A stretch of DNA of 64,000 nucleotides from positions 443,001 to 507,000 of the forward strand of contig JAODUP010000271.1 in NCBI GenBank assembly GCA_025642065.1, written 5' to 3'. The notes beneath the pieces were generated by a model. The model was not told where the DNA came from and did no database searches. It was given only the letters and a program-made list of their open reading frames with translations. The stretch's first letter is position 1. Each line of letters starts with the position of its first letter. Shown piece after piece: positions 34,138-45,325 of this stretch. The DNA comes from Paralvinella palmiformis. Lineage: Eukaryota; Annelida; Polychaeta; Terebellida; Alvinellidae. Both the position numbers and the translations under genes were made by a program.

Positions 34138-34376
34138 CTGCTCTATCTATAGGCTCTCTATATCTGATACATAACTAGACTATGTTGTTATCAAGTACGT
34201 GGACTATATCATTATCTATAACCCTTATCATCGTCATCTCATTATAACTAATACTATCATAGTTTTGACTCTGTACACATATCTCTGCGTATGAGTGTAT
34301 GTGTGTGTGCGTGTGTGTGTGCGTGCACGCATTCGTATGAGTCAGTCTTTAAACACCTATTCTGTTTAAAACTAGG

Positions 34377-34442
<66 letters not shown>
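34099..34442. repeat. (TA)n and (TA)n(GA)n runs upstream of the PPxY gene
   Basis: TA at 34099-34136 and a compound TA-GA tract at 34382-34442, just 5' of the start codon at 34025. Confidence 0.85.
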
Positions 34443-34837
34443 TAAAACACTTAGGTTATGTTGTACCATACCAAAGATCAAATTGCTGACGTCACAAACA
34501 CTTTATTTATGCCCGGGGATTAGAGTGTCAAGGCGGACACTAGATAAGTCAAAACTATTCTGAGAAAGATGACATATAGATGCTTCATGACGTTTCATGT
34601 AAGGAATCTCGGCTAACATATTACAAATCCAAAGTACGACTACCTAATAACAACCAATGACTGTTAGACCTACAGTAAACAAACTATGACGTAGTTATCG
34701 GAAAACATTCGCTGCTTCACGATTGTATGTCAACACATTAAATTTGTTTACATAAAATTAGTTATCATCATCTTCTACTGCGAAGATGTCAGACAACTAT
34801 CAGGTTAATTAGAGCGCTCCAACTTTAGAAAGGTAGG

Positions 34838-34932
34838 ATAAATGAGCCGAGCGACCTCCGACTGTAATTAGACGAAGTGATGGATGAAACACCCGTCACA
34901 TATAACCTAGTTCGGGGTTTGAAGACAGGTGT
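34838..34932 (-). mobile_element. Worn SINE, family A/B body
   Basis: Readable words are gagccgagcgacctccga, gacgaagtgatggatgaaac and the B-box relic cggggtttgaagac. The head is lost. Confidence 0.5.
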
Positions 34933-35197
34933 ATTTATAAAAAGATGTTGATGTAATATTTCTATGAAATCTCTCAATGTTTCATATCTTTTGTTATTGT
35001 GTAAATGAATTGAAATTGATTAAATAAACTCTTAGAGGAAAAACGTGTTATCAAGGTACAGATATAACCCGATATTATATTTGATAAAAACAAATACTAT
35101 TTTAATTACCATAGAATGGGATTTCAATTTGATTAAAGGAACGAATTAGGTCAGGTTTGATGACTAACATTTTACGCTGCACAACTTACTTCGGAAT

Positions 35198-35352
35198 CAA
35201 CGCGCTTCGTGCAGTGGTTAGAGCAGTGGGCAGAAAATCTCTAGGTTGTGGATTCAAATCCAACTCGTACCTATATTTGGGGGACATTTCCGTATAGTGT
35301 CGCCCTCTCGGACGTATGTGCCCGGTATGACGAGCCTAAGCCACTCAAATCA
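35198..35352 (+). mobile_element. tRNA-headed SINE, family D
   Basis: The head gcagtggttagagcagtgg and B box gtggattcaaatccaac form a tRNA-like 5' part. The body (gtcgccctctcggacgtatg) is not shared with the other families. It is too worn at its acceptor stem to be a tRNA gene. Confidence 0.45.
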
Positions 35353-35562
35353 GTCAACTCAAATATACTTACCGAACAAATCGACCCGTATCTGCACGAT
35401 GTATTATTTCTAAGTCGGTATTAATTTTTGCCATTGTCAATAATAATATTGATTCGTTTGGAATGCTGATTCGCAAAGGTATTTACAGTTTTAAAACACG
35501 TTTAGGTGTTTCTAGCATTTTGCTAGTACAATTGATGGACATAAATGTTCAATTTCTATTGT

Positions 35563-35601
<39 letters not shown>
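35563..35601. repeat. (GT)n microsatellite
   Basis: Pure GT run; the Cys-Val string it encodes is not a gene. Confidence 0.9.
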
Positions 35602-35605
<4 letters not shown>

Positions 35606-36558
35606 ACTCCACTGTACCATACGTATATGGAGTTTAATATGCTGAAATAAATTAATTGAACTGAATAATTAATTGAAACTTCAAAATGTTTCATCCTAGA
35701 CCCGTCTTAACGATAAAACAAAGTAAACACGATGTAAACAGAAAGCTAGCAGATTAAGCTGTTAATAATATTCACTTTACAGAATCAATACCGAACAAAG
35801 AGCATGCCAAGGATAAATTCATCGTCACGGATGAAAATTCCCTTCAATGTGGTCTAAATGGCTCGACATCGAAATGATCCGTTTGCTAACTTCCCGAAAC
35901 GTCTCTGTGTTTATCAGTAGTATTAATTGGATTCTACTAATTCGTGTAATAAAATTATATCACTTAATAAATACTTCGATTTAGCCATTTTTCGAATTCT
36001 ATTTGCCACCATTCGGTATATATATATATATATATATACTTATATAATATTATTTTAATGCTTATTCAGTACCTACCAAACCAGGGTCAAATTGTCAGAT
36101 GTAGTGGCATGAAAGATTAAAGTACTGGAGGGAGCCCCGAGGTACCTAAAAGCCTACAGGTCCGGTTATGGGTTAATACGGCCATGTAGCAAGTCAGGAG
36201 ATATTTTGTTAGGTTCTAAAAATTCATTCATTTAAATGATCTTATTTATGATATCTATAAACTACTGTATTTGTGTATTTATGTAAACAATGTGTTTGGA
36301 CATGTAGAGCAGCTGGGGTTGATTAAGGGGATATATAATTTATTATTATTATTATTATTAAACACCTACGTATGATAATTCACCAGGTTTAGGAATACCC
36401 TATTTTAGCCGAGCATGTAACATCCACCCCACCCCATCCCTATCATCCATACAAACCATATCTATTCAAACAACAATGTAGTTGTTATGCATGAGACACA
36501 GGGAGATGTTCTCAAATATAAATATAAAAGCTTAAATAATGGTTTCTCATCGCATGTC

Positions 36559-36666
36559 CGTATCCCTAAACAACACAAAACGTATCCCTGAACAATACAA
36601 ACGTATCCCTAATCAACGCAAACGTATCCCTAAACAACACAAAACGTATCCCTAAACAACACAAAA
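36559..36666 (+). repeat. Minisatellite, 21-22 bp unit
   Basis: Five units of cgtatccctaaacaacacaa(aa), varying by one to three bases. Confidence 0.9.
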
Positions 36667-36821
36667 GTATGTTTAAATGAACATAATCATTTATTTCGGT
36701 ATCAATGATGAGAATGTTTAACCAAATAAATCTGGACAATTATAGGAGTGTCTTCCAAAACAAAATAAGTGAAATTAGTAACGTTATGATTATATAACAA
36801 CTGTTTTGGTCACAATAAATG

Positions 36822-37009
36822 TTGATGATGATTGATGTTTTACGGCCACTTTTGTGCACAAGGTAGGCTAAATTGGCCGAGGGTCGTCCTAAGGTAATGA
36901 GACGAAGGGAAAGACGAAATAACCTTCAGATATGCCCACGCCGGGATTCGAACACGGGTGGTAGTGATCTGTGGTCCAACACGCTACCGTTAGACCACGG
37001 AGGCGCCCA
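36822..37009 (-). mobile_element. tRNA-headed SINE, family A, full length
   Basis: Tail gatgattgatgttttacggc, body gtaatgagacgaag, and head cgccgggattcgaacacggg with tagaccacggaggcgccc are all present. Confidence 0.85.
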
Positions 37010-37512
37010 GGTCACAATAAATGTGTACTGTAATGTGTTAATATTGCCGAATGTTAAAACTATAAAATACTGCTCTCATAACTGACCTGTTTTACAATTA
37101 TCTTATTATATTTGAATATTTGACAAGAATATTTTCATTATATTCATTGCTAAACTGAAGGACTCAAATTTGCTTGCTTTGAATTTAGGAAATATGCCAA
37201 ATTGTAAATTCATGAATATATCTGATGCTATACCTCAATCAAATGATAATGAAACACTATTTTGCTTTTTCCTACAAAATATACATAAATGATCATGACT
37301 GTTTTATGGAAATTAACGAAATATATTCCAGTCATCTCTATAACAAAGGACCAGTATAGTGATCTGGATATTATAGGTATAACAAAGTTCTAAAGCCTGT
37401 GTGCAACATGCACATTCATGTCTATCCCCCTCCCACACATCCTCAGTATTATAGTTCGGGTGGATGTTGGTCAGTAGTGCAAGTTTAGCCACATAAGTGC
37501 CAGTCTTCCTTG

Positions 37513-39233
37513 TTAGATTGAAGGATCAACGTCGTCTTTATCATCGTCGATCCGCATGAGACGTTCCTGACTGAGGATGTCACACTCCTCTTCATCCGTA
37601 CCACACGTACACATCTCTGAGATTCTGAGACATCCAAGAACAATTGGACCAAGTGCGTAGTAGATGCTGGAGCTAGAAGATCCATTGTTGTGATAGGTAC
37701 TAGTCGATCTTCCTCTGTCTTCCAAACACATCCAGTTGCTGTTGGAAGCTGGGGTTGAGGCACTTGATCCTGATGCCACATCATGGCCTAGTACTGTGTC
37801 CGAACAATGGCTTCATGTAAAGCTCCACGTGTTGGTGGGAGATTTTGAGCTTCCAATTGCTTCTTGGTGAATAGTCTCCATCTAAGATGACTCACACCTG
37901 TCACAACAGTACCAGGCTCATACAGCTGGGGATAAAAATGTCTCAATGGTGCATTCTGTGTTGACTGTCATCTCCATATATGTGGGCCTCAAACCAGGCA
38001 GAGTATTTACTTCTGTAAGAGACTTTTCTGAAGCCAAGAGTGAGTTATAGACAGTCCGCGTAGGTATGTTGTGATGCTTAATCTCACCACTGGATGGAGT
38101 TACTGATTCTGAGGGATTTGGGTCTACTGAAATATCAGGAACAACATGATGCAGTCTCACGGAAGAGAGTTGGTCATCTGGTGGGATGTTGTCCGGCTCT
38201 GGGCATCCTTAACTTAGTGGTGCACATGGATTTGCGTGAAAGTAGCCATGCTGTGTCTTCTTCTGCAGAGTATGATTGCTTGACATTAAACATTATCTTA
38301 GGCTAGTCAGACCTGTGAAAGAGTGATCTCTGGGGGTTTGTCCATGTAGCCTCAACTTCGTTGATAGAGTGCAGTAACTGTGGCATGGAGGGTATGCTTA
38401 CCGCCAGGGGTATCTTCATTGAAATCACTGTTATCAACTACAAAGAAGATGAGTGCACCCCTCCGCATGGTTGCTGACAAGTATGCTCCCTCTTCTCTCG
38501 AAGACGCTATGATTGTATTAGTCAGCTGTGTCTCCAACGTTACGATCCAACTGTAGTCCACAGACAGACCAAAGCTATGTAGAAAATCGAGAACCTTCTT
38601 TTAATGTTCTGTCTGTTGGCTAAAACATCGCAATGTATGGTGGCAGAGTGTACCATCTCTGTCGTGATGATTGTGGATGGTCCTTCTAGTAGCCAGCGGG
38701 GATGATAGCATACAGTGCTTTGTGTGCAAGCCCTCCTTCAAATGCCAGCGGGCGTTTGGTATTATCAGCGATAATACCTCGGAGAACAGGTACTGTCAAA
38801 CAACTGTCGAATGCTGCTTCTTGTTGTCTTTCCCATTGCATCTTCCATAGTTGCACCTCACAGAGCAGTGTTAAAAATACTCGGTTTAACTCACTGCGGC
38901 GTTTGTCTTTCATGAAGTGAACATCATCAATATCCTCTTTTTGGTAACATGGGTAGCTGGCTGTATGCTGTGCACACCGTTACTCCGAAGAATATCAGAG
39001 TAGACCGACTTTAAGTCCGTCATTTTGAGAACTTTACTATCTTGAAGTCGGGTGCGAACAAGGCTGACAAATTCAATGTCCGAGGCTACTATGCCAATAT
39101 TTGTATCATCCAATGTATGATCTTCGTTAGCACTACACGTCTTTACACTGCGTTGGGCGTTCTTCACCCAACAGGACAGATGATACTTCACATCAATCGC
39201 ACGAACATCATCAACACTTATGGGAGTAGTCAA
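37513..39233 (-). pseudogene. Frameshifted relic of an unnamed multi-copy protein family
   Basis: Four minus-strand pieces in order look like one broken protein: 39233-38910 (DVRAIDVKYHLSCWVKNAQR; ASDIEFVSLVRTRLQDSKVL), 38913-38686 (MKDKRRSELNRVFLTLLCEV; AFEGGLAHKALYAIIPAGY), 38561-38352 (ALIFFVVDNSDFNEDTPGGK), 38160-37918 (VYNSLLASEKSLTEVNTLPG). A fifth, 37779-37513, ends acidic and is less certain. The DN-DF-EDTP-G--TLH-T word is one I recall from repeated uncharacterised proteins of marine invertebrates. There is no recognisable nuclease or transposase motif. It is broken by shifts and so probably not expressed as a whole. Confidence 0.5.
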
Positions 39234-42200
39234 TTAAACTTGCCATTTCTGGTTGCTTGACTTTTCAACAGCCTGTATTGAAAGGATTGACTGCAGAAAG
39301 CGTGAAGTGGGATGTCTCATCATGGATAGAACTTTAATTTATGGCAGGTGTCAAAATAGGGCAGCCACGGCTCTTTTTGTACATAACGACTGTTCCCCCC
39401 TTGTTGGCTGGCTTTCTGGTGACGAACTCTCGCACGCTCAAGGTGACCACTTTTACATGTAGACCCATAACACGTCCTGTGCCATATCTTTCAAACCAGT
39501 GGCACTAAAATGTCCTAATCGTTTGTGGGTACTCGGCGTCTTCACACTCTCCTCTCTCGTGGATGAAATTGGGGAACCTTGTGTATGCCTCTGGTGATAG
39601 TTCGCTGACTAGTTCATGAACACCTGGCTCCTGGTACTGAATACACCGGTTAAAATCAGTTTCCGATCGAAGTTTTTTGCAGCTATTTGTGGCCCCATCT
39701 CTATGTTGTTATATACACATAGAGATCATGAGCTATGCGCTAAATACATATTTATTAACACCTCAGGTAAGTGTAGACGCGTAATTATTATCTCTATGAC
39801 TTTAACTATCATGCACGGCATATGTCTGTGCTTGAATGATATCAACCTTTCCCTGTATCCGGAAGACAAAAATATTCTGATATTACTACACCCAAAAGTA
39901 GCAAAAAAGATAACTCGTGTGTACTTAGAATGGAGGCACGGAGGCTTCTCAATAACTTCGCATTCTTCACCAGTAGAGGCGCCACCAGTTGTGGTGTGAA
40001 TGTGGGCGGTATAGGAAGTTCAGTCATCTAAAACATCTAAATAATTTTGTGAGAATGCCATGAGCAGGAATCTACGAAACAGGACAATGTATCTCCATAA
40101 ATGTCTAATTTTTTAAGATTCCTTCAGACCTACTTGTTCTTTATTGTTTATTAATATTGTGTTTATTGGCCCGGAACTGACACATGAATGTTTAACATTC
40201 AGTTGTTGATATGCACATCAACTATAATTGCCGAATGTCATATTAACAGTTAACAAACGTAATATATAATTTTACTAAGATCAATGAGAAATAGTGGGCT
40301 TTTAGAAATCTAAGTTTAAAATGACTCGAAATAATTTAACTTAGTGGGGCGCTTTAGTACTAAGTACTGTCATTGTCATTTAAACCCGTTATCCGATCTG
40401 CGAAGCAAACGCTTCGTCTTTCTTTATTGCAGCCTCCTTCGCTAAAATTATAATGATAGCAAGGTAAAGTCCTTAGATCCGAGGTAACGATGGAAATATT
40501 CTACGTCAATATTATACGAATGACACTAATGGTGACTGAACCCAATCAACCATGTCACTCCTTCCATGAAGACAATACCTGATTTGGAGGGGGGTGTTCT
40601 TCCAGACGACTAAAACCACTTTGAATTGAATGACCAAATCGAATGTCAAAAAGGTCAACTGATCCGAAGGGCGAATTCTCCAGCAGAGGAGATGACTAGG
40701 TTATGGGATAGATTTTTAGTCGCAAGATGGATTATATGAACACGATGCATGCCCCGTCTAGAATAAGACTGAATAGCAAAATTCGAGATTCATTTATTCC
40801 ATTGTCTGAGGTTCACTGAGAGATGACAAGAAATTATATTCGAATTGTACCGGATCTTCCAAACATACTGAACACTAAAGCTTTAGACGAAATAAGACAT
40901 GTATATGTAAATTGTACAGAGGGAATGGAATGCGTTATGTTTTCTCGCAGTACTACATATCATAGGAAAAAGCAAATTAATGTGTCGAAGAAAAGAGCTC
41001 TTCGTTGATTTATTATTAAAATTTAATTTATCCGTCAAATTAATTTACTTGCGTTCTATTTTTATCTAGAATTATTATAATTAAACAATTTGTAAACAAC
41101 GGATTATTATTCTAGGAAAGAATGGTGTTCTCTAAAATCATCTATTGCTATGATTTGACATTTCAGATTTTGTCACTGAATAATTTGTCAAATAAGGATC
41201 TACATGTGCATGAACGTATATTGTTATTGATCACAAGAAATTTTAAGTCTGAGGAATGCCGATGACTGCGATAATATTGATTTGGCTAACATATCTCGGA
41301 TTAATGTTCCAATACAGCCAAGAATCAAAGGAAATATTTATCAAAGCGAACTCTTTGACAAGTAGAAAGATTCATCATGCCATTCTCAGAATCCAGGAAA
41401 TTTGAACTGAACTGCAAATGGGATATAGCATGCAATGTACAACTCTTAGTCGTGAATCATCCAACAATTGTTACTGATGAGGAAAGAGGCACATTTTTCT
41501 ATAATTTTAGTAAAGTGAAGATTATCTGTGACCAAGGTATAACTGTCTTGGATGAGAAGTCCACCTTTTAATGACAGAGCTGCACATAGTGGAACATTTT
41601 GGCTGTAATTTTGTCCACACACTCCTCATGAATGCAGAGGGTAGCTGAAGTTAAAGGATTCGCGTTCAAATGATCCTGAACGTCGAGACATGCTAGTTAT
41701 CATATTCAGCAGTTTTACATGGAGTTGTCCTTCCATTAATTTTACTATCACAACATTATGTGAGTTGGAATTGATGTAGTTCCGCATGTCCACATTGATG
41801 GTGTTAACGGCGTTAGATTGACCTTTTGGAGTGATGAAATAATCTAATGTAAAAGTGACCAGCTCTCGATGTAATGACACCAGAAATATATCTCAGCTAG
41901 TTCAACTATCAAATAGTTACAACAGTGAAATTGGTGTATTTTGCATATTATATAATATAGATTTAATTTATATTAGTATAAATTGATTACATTTACTTAT
42001 TTTGTATTTCTTTTATTTTCAATAAATGACTGGAGCTGCTATATTATCGCCCACTCTGGTGGACGTGCTTTATTATCGCACACTCTGGTGTTTACGCCAA
42101 GAACCCAATTTTGGGGCACGTATGTTAATTGTTGAGAGTTGTTGGCATTGTTGTTGTTTAACCACCAAAACTTTATTTCCCCTTATTTCTTCTCATATAA

Positions 42201-42339
42201 GTATACATATTTAAATAATGAATTATACTAAAGACCTTGTGATAGTAATGCCATTTGTTTAGTGATGCGTCCACGTAGTGGAAAGCATCAAAAGCAGAGA
42301 GGCTCTGATGCAAGTAATTTGACCATTATGCCAATAACA
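39234..42339. other. Stretch with no supported gene
   Basis: Only short frames, on both strands. Two (41377-41571 plus; 41880-41626 minus) have ordinary amino-acid composition and could be fragments of mobile elements, but I recognise no domain. Confidence 0.5.
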
Positions 42340-42840
42340 TCATCGAATGGCACAGATATTTAAAATTGTAAGCATTGGAATAATATATTGTCAGACGATC
42401 TGCAAAAAATCTGATGAAATATATGATGTTGTTAAGGATATGGATCTTGATGTTCTTTTCATTACAGAGACTTGTCTGACTGGTAATGTTTCAGACCAGA
42501 AATTGTTGGTGATGTGGGATAAGGGTTCGGGTAGTTATTATTTACAGATTACACCCAACTAAGAAGATGGTTTGGAAGCTGCATCTTTCTTCAAGGAATG
42601 TTTTACTTTCTTACTACCAACAGTGGAATATCCCGTGATGAAGATAATTTGGTCGAGGGTATTTATGTGTCTTCCATGCTGTCTGATCAATTCCTTATTA
42701 GGATTGATGTATCTTTACAGAAACAATCTATTTCAGGTGAAGCTATTTCATACAGGAAATATAAGTCGGTTGACAGGGACGCTTATCTTGCTGATCTACG
42801 AGTCTCTTCTCTAGTATTGGACCCACCATTATATATTTGA
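42340..42840 (+). mobile_element. Internally deleted LINE: endonuclease start joined to later part
   Basis: KSDEIYDVVKDMDLDVLFIT then ETCLTGNVSD is the start of an APE-type endonuclease domain (the ExW position reads ETC). After a break, another frame reads DEDNLVEGIYVSSMLSDQFL then IRIDVSLQKQSISGEAISY and VDRDAYLADLRVSS, the linker between endonuclease and reverse transcriptase. Several hundred bases of endonuclease are missing and the frame changes, so the copy is dead. Confidence 0.7.
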
Positions 42841-44364
42841 CTTCACTACATTGTGTTAAATCCCTAAGAACACCAGAATTACAGATATGTGCATCATCCA
42901 TTACTCCTAATGGGTCAGTAAAAATCGAAAGGTTATTTTTGACCAATGTATTGATATGTATAAACAAGTCACATCAATACACCTCACCCGCATACAAACA
43001 CACATAGCTATATGTATAATTAATAGTGGTTAGCAGGGGGAAAAGCTTTCTTGTTTCTTGGAAAATTGTGCACAATATAGTGCCCTATTTGTGGGTTTCC
43101 CATATAACAATTTTAGGGAAATGCCAAACACCGCCACGTAAGTTGTCGAAAAAAGTCGAATATAATTATATAGTTTTTTCCACGTGCATCTTAAGATGTT
43201 CTAGTAGATTTAGGCATCGTGTCGCTCCGACAACAAAAACTAGTTGTATCGCGGTTTCACTAAGCATATCAATTCCATGTACTTTATTGTGTACATTTTT
43301 AGATAAAAGCTATCCGGAATTTCCTATGGACAGTCGCTTGTAGGTAATAGTTTGCTGTTTATTTCGTTTCAATGTTCTTCTTCCTTTGTTATAATAAAAC
43401 ATCCACGAATTTTCTGACGCCAACCGAAATTAGCCAAAAGTTCCAATCTATAAAAAAAAATGGATTTTCTTATTCTCTCAGAGAATCGTAAATTATATGC
43501 ATGAGTGATTTAAAATGACTGAAAATAGATAATTGGTGATCGGCTGAAATAACGTAAACAAACCAAACTGTTCTTTTGTAAATCATTGGGGAGTGCGTCG
43601 GCTAATCTTGGATTCTACAGTCGTCTCTAGAAGATGGTTACGAAACACGGAATAGATGTCACCGAGTGTCATGTGCAGACTAGACACGGTAAGGCTCGCT
43701 AAACCATAGATAGAGGGCCCCAATCGGCTCATAACGTCCTTTATCTAGCCCGTCCATGAGGATCTTCGGGCCGGTGAGTCGGGATCTGGGACTCCTTGCT
43801 TATGGTCGTGGTGCGATACGGGCCAGTGACACAAATAGGACGAGATTGTCATCAAGCAACCGGCAAATGGTAAAGTTTTATCTCCCAAATAATTACAGTT
43901 AAACCTCAATTATAGTCTTTCTCACTTAGCCATATACGTTAATTGAATATTACATTCATTGGATCAATTTAACAGTGTTGAATTTGAAAATAGACGATCG
44001 TTATTATGTATTCTGCTTGGGTTGCTCCAAATGTATATCTTTCCCTGTAAACCGTCAAAGACCAAGTGCCATCATTAGTTTTATATTCGTATGATAATTG
44101 GCATTTAATAATTTTGTCGTTCTTATGAAATAGGACACATCCAAAAATTGTCTGATAATTAAAATCACGATAACTTCTCATTAACTACTAATAGTTTAAA
44201 ATCAGTACAAAGGTACACTTTATATTACTTATGTTTGTACTAGGGGTGTCGCTGGTTCGATATGGCGTGACATTTTCTGCCATTAAGTGTCCTGAAAACT
44301 GTCCGGAGTTATCGGAGTCCAAAACTTATTGCTTTCAGAACTTCATGTTTATGTTTGGGATAAG
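42841..44364. other. Stretch with no supported gene
   Basis: AT-rich, apart from a GC-richer block at about 43580-43870. The minus-strand frame near 42967-42860 (TDPLGVMDDAHICNSGVLRD) faintly recalls a DDE transposase segment but is too short to call. Confidence 0.45.
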
Positions 44365-44565
44365 TACTTTATTTGTTTGTATATTACTTCGTCGTGAAAA
44401 GATACTCCCCTGTTCATTTTTAAATAATATATATATATATATATATATGATATTATGTACTCATAATATATATAAAGCTATTAAATAATTTATTCGGTTA
44501 TATATTACTTCTTCGTAAAAAGAATCTGCCCTGTTATTTTTTCTTTTGTTTATTATATATATATA
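44365..44565 (+). repeat. Direct repeat of about 65 bp, two worn copies
   Basis: tatattacttcgtcgtgaaaa (44380 on) and tatattacttcttcgtaaaa (44500 on) are each followed by a ccctgtt word and a TA run. The intervening 60 bases are TA-rich. Confidence 0.6.
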
Positions 44566-44924
44566 ATTTATTTTGAGGGTATGCACAAAATATTTCTGAT
44601 AAGAATATTGAAAATCACAGCATTACTACCATAAGTAAATACAAAAGCACTTTTCCTCATTCATGATGGAGGATGTGACACGCAAGAAATAATGTTTCAT
44701 CAACAAGTTTTTAAAGCGCTTCTTTGTGGAATTCTTTATATCTTACTTCGAAATATGCAAGTTCTCATTAAAACTGAGGATAACACTAATTCCAGACATT
44801 TTATATTTAAATAGATACGGGCAGGTATAAAAAGACGGAAAGGTAACATTACATGATGATATATGGATTATTTCAGGGAAGGACTTTCAAGGAAGAAAGA
44901 TCGACAACTTCCAGGAGACAATAA

Positions 44925-45062
44925 TCAGCCACCATCCATCTAGGTGTTCGGTTATCGCTCAGTCAACCGTAAAAGCCAATAAATAATCAGCAGCCAGTTA
45001 GTGGATTCGAACTGGGGAACTGCTACCATCTAATTACTCATTCTATGATTTAGCTAACATGA
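44925..45062 (-). mobile_element. Worn tRNA-headed repeat
   Basis: The B-box-like gtggattcgaactgggga and an A-box-like tgatttagctaacat are readable on the antisense side; the body is unclear. Confidence 0.35.
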
Positions 45063-45319
45063 GCCAACATCAGCAATCAGACTTCAGTGAGCAGTTAAAG
45101 AACAGTTCCCTGACATATATATATAATAAGCCCTGATCGGATATTGTTATTACAGTTAATAGATTATGATAATTAGATTATTTCTATTGTACAATAATCC
45201 ATCCAGAAACATTTCATAAACAAATTGATGCACTCACCCCACTACCCATCTGTTACATCATAACATAATAGGGAGTGGACCCAAATAAAACACACATCCA
45301 ACACGTAGAAGTTCAAAGT

Positions 45320-45325
45320 TTTATT
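45320..45325 (-). terminator. AATAAA polyadenylation signal, minus strand
   Basis: The minus strand reads AATAAA here, within GTGCAAATAAAACTTTG. It lies at the low end of a 5-kb SINE-free stretch and may end a long 3' UTR. Confidence 0.35.

Noticed and set aside
36559..36666. CRISPR-like array
   Set aside because: The units abut without spacers; it is a plain minisatellite in a eukaryotic genome.
41626..41880. 84-codon minus-strand frame of ordinary composition
   Set aside because: It could be a mobile-element fragment, but no domain or co-linear partner could be identified.
42743..42967. PIF/Harbinger transposase fragment on the minus strand
   Set aside because: A faint resemblance over about 20 residues only, overlapping the plus-strand LINE relic; not enough to call.
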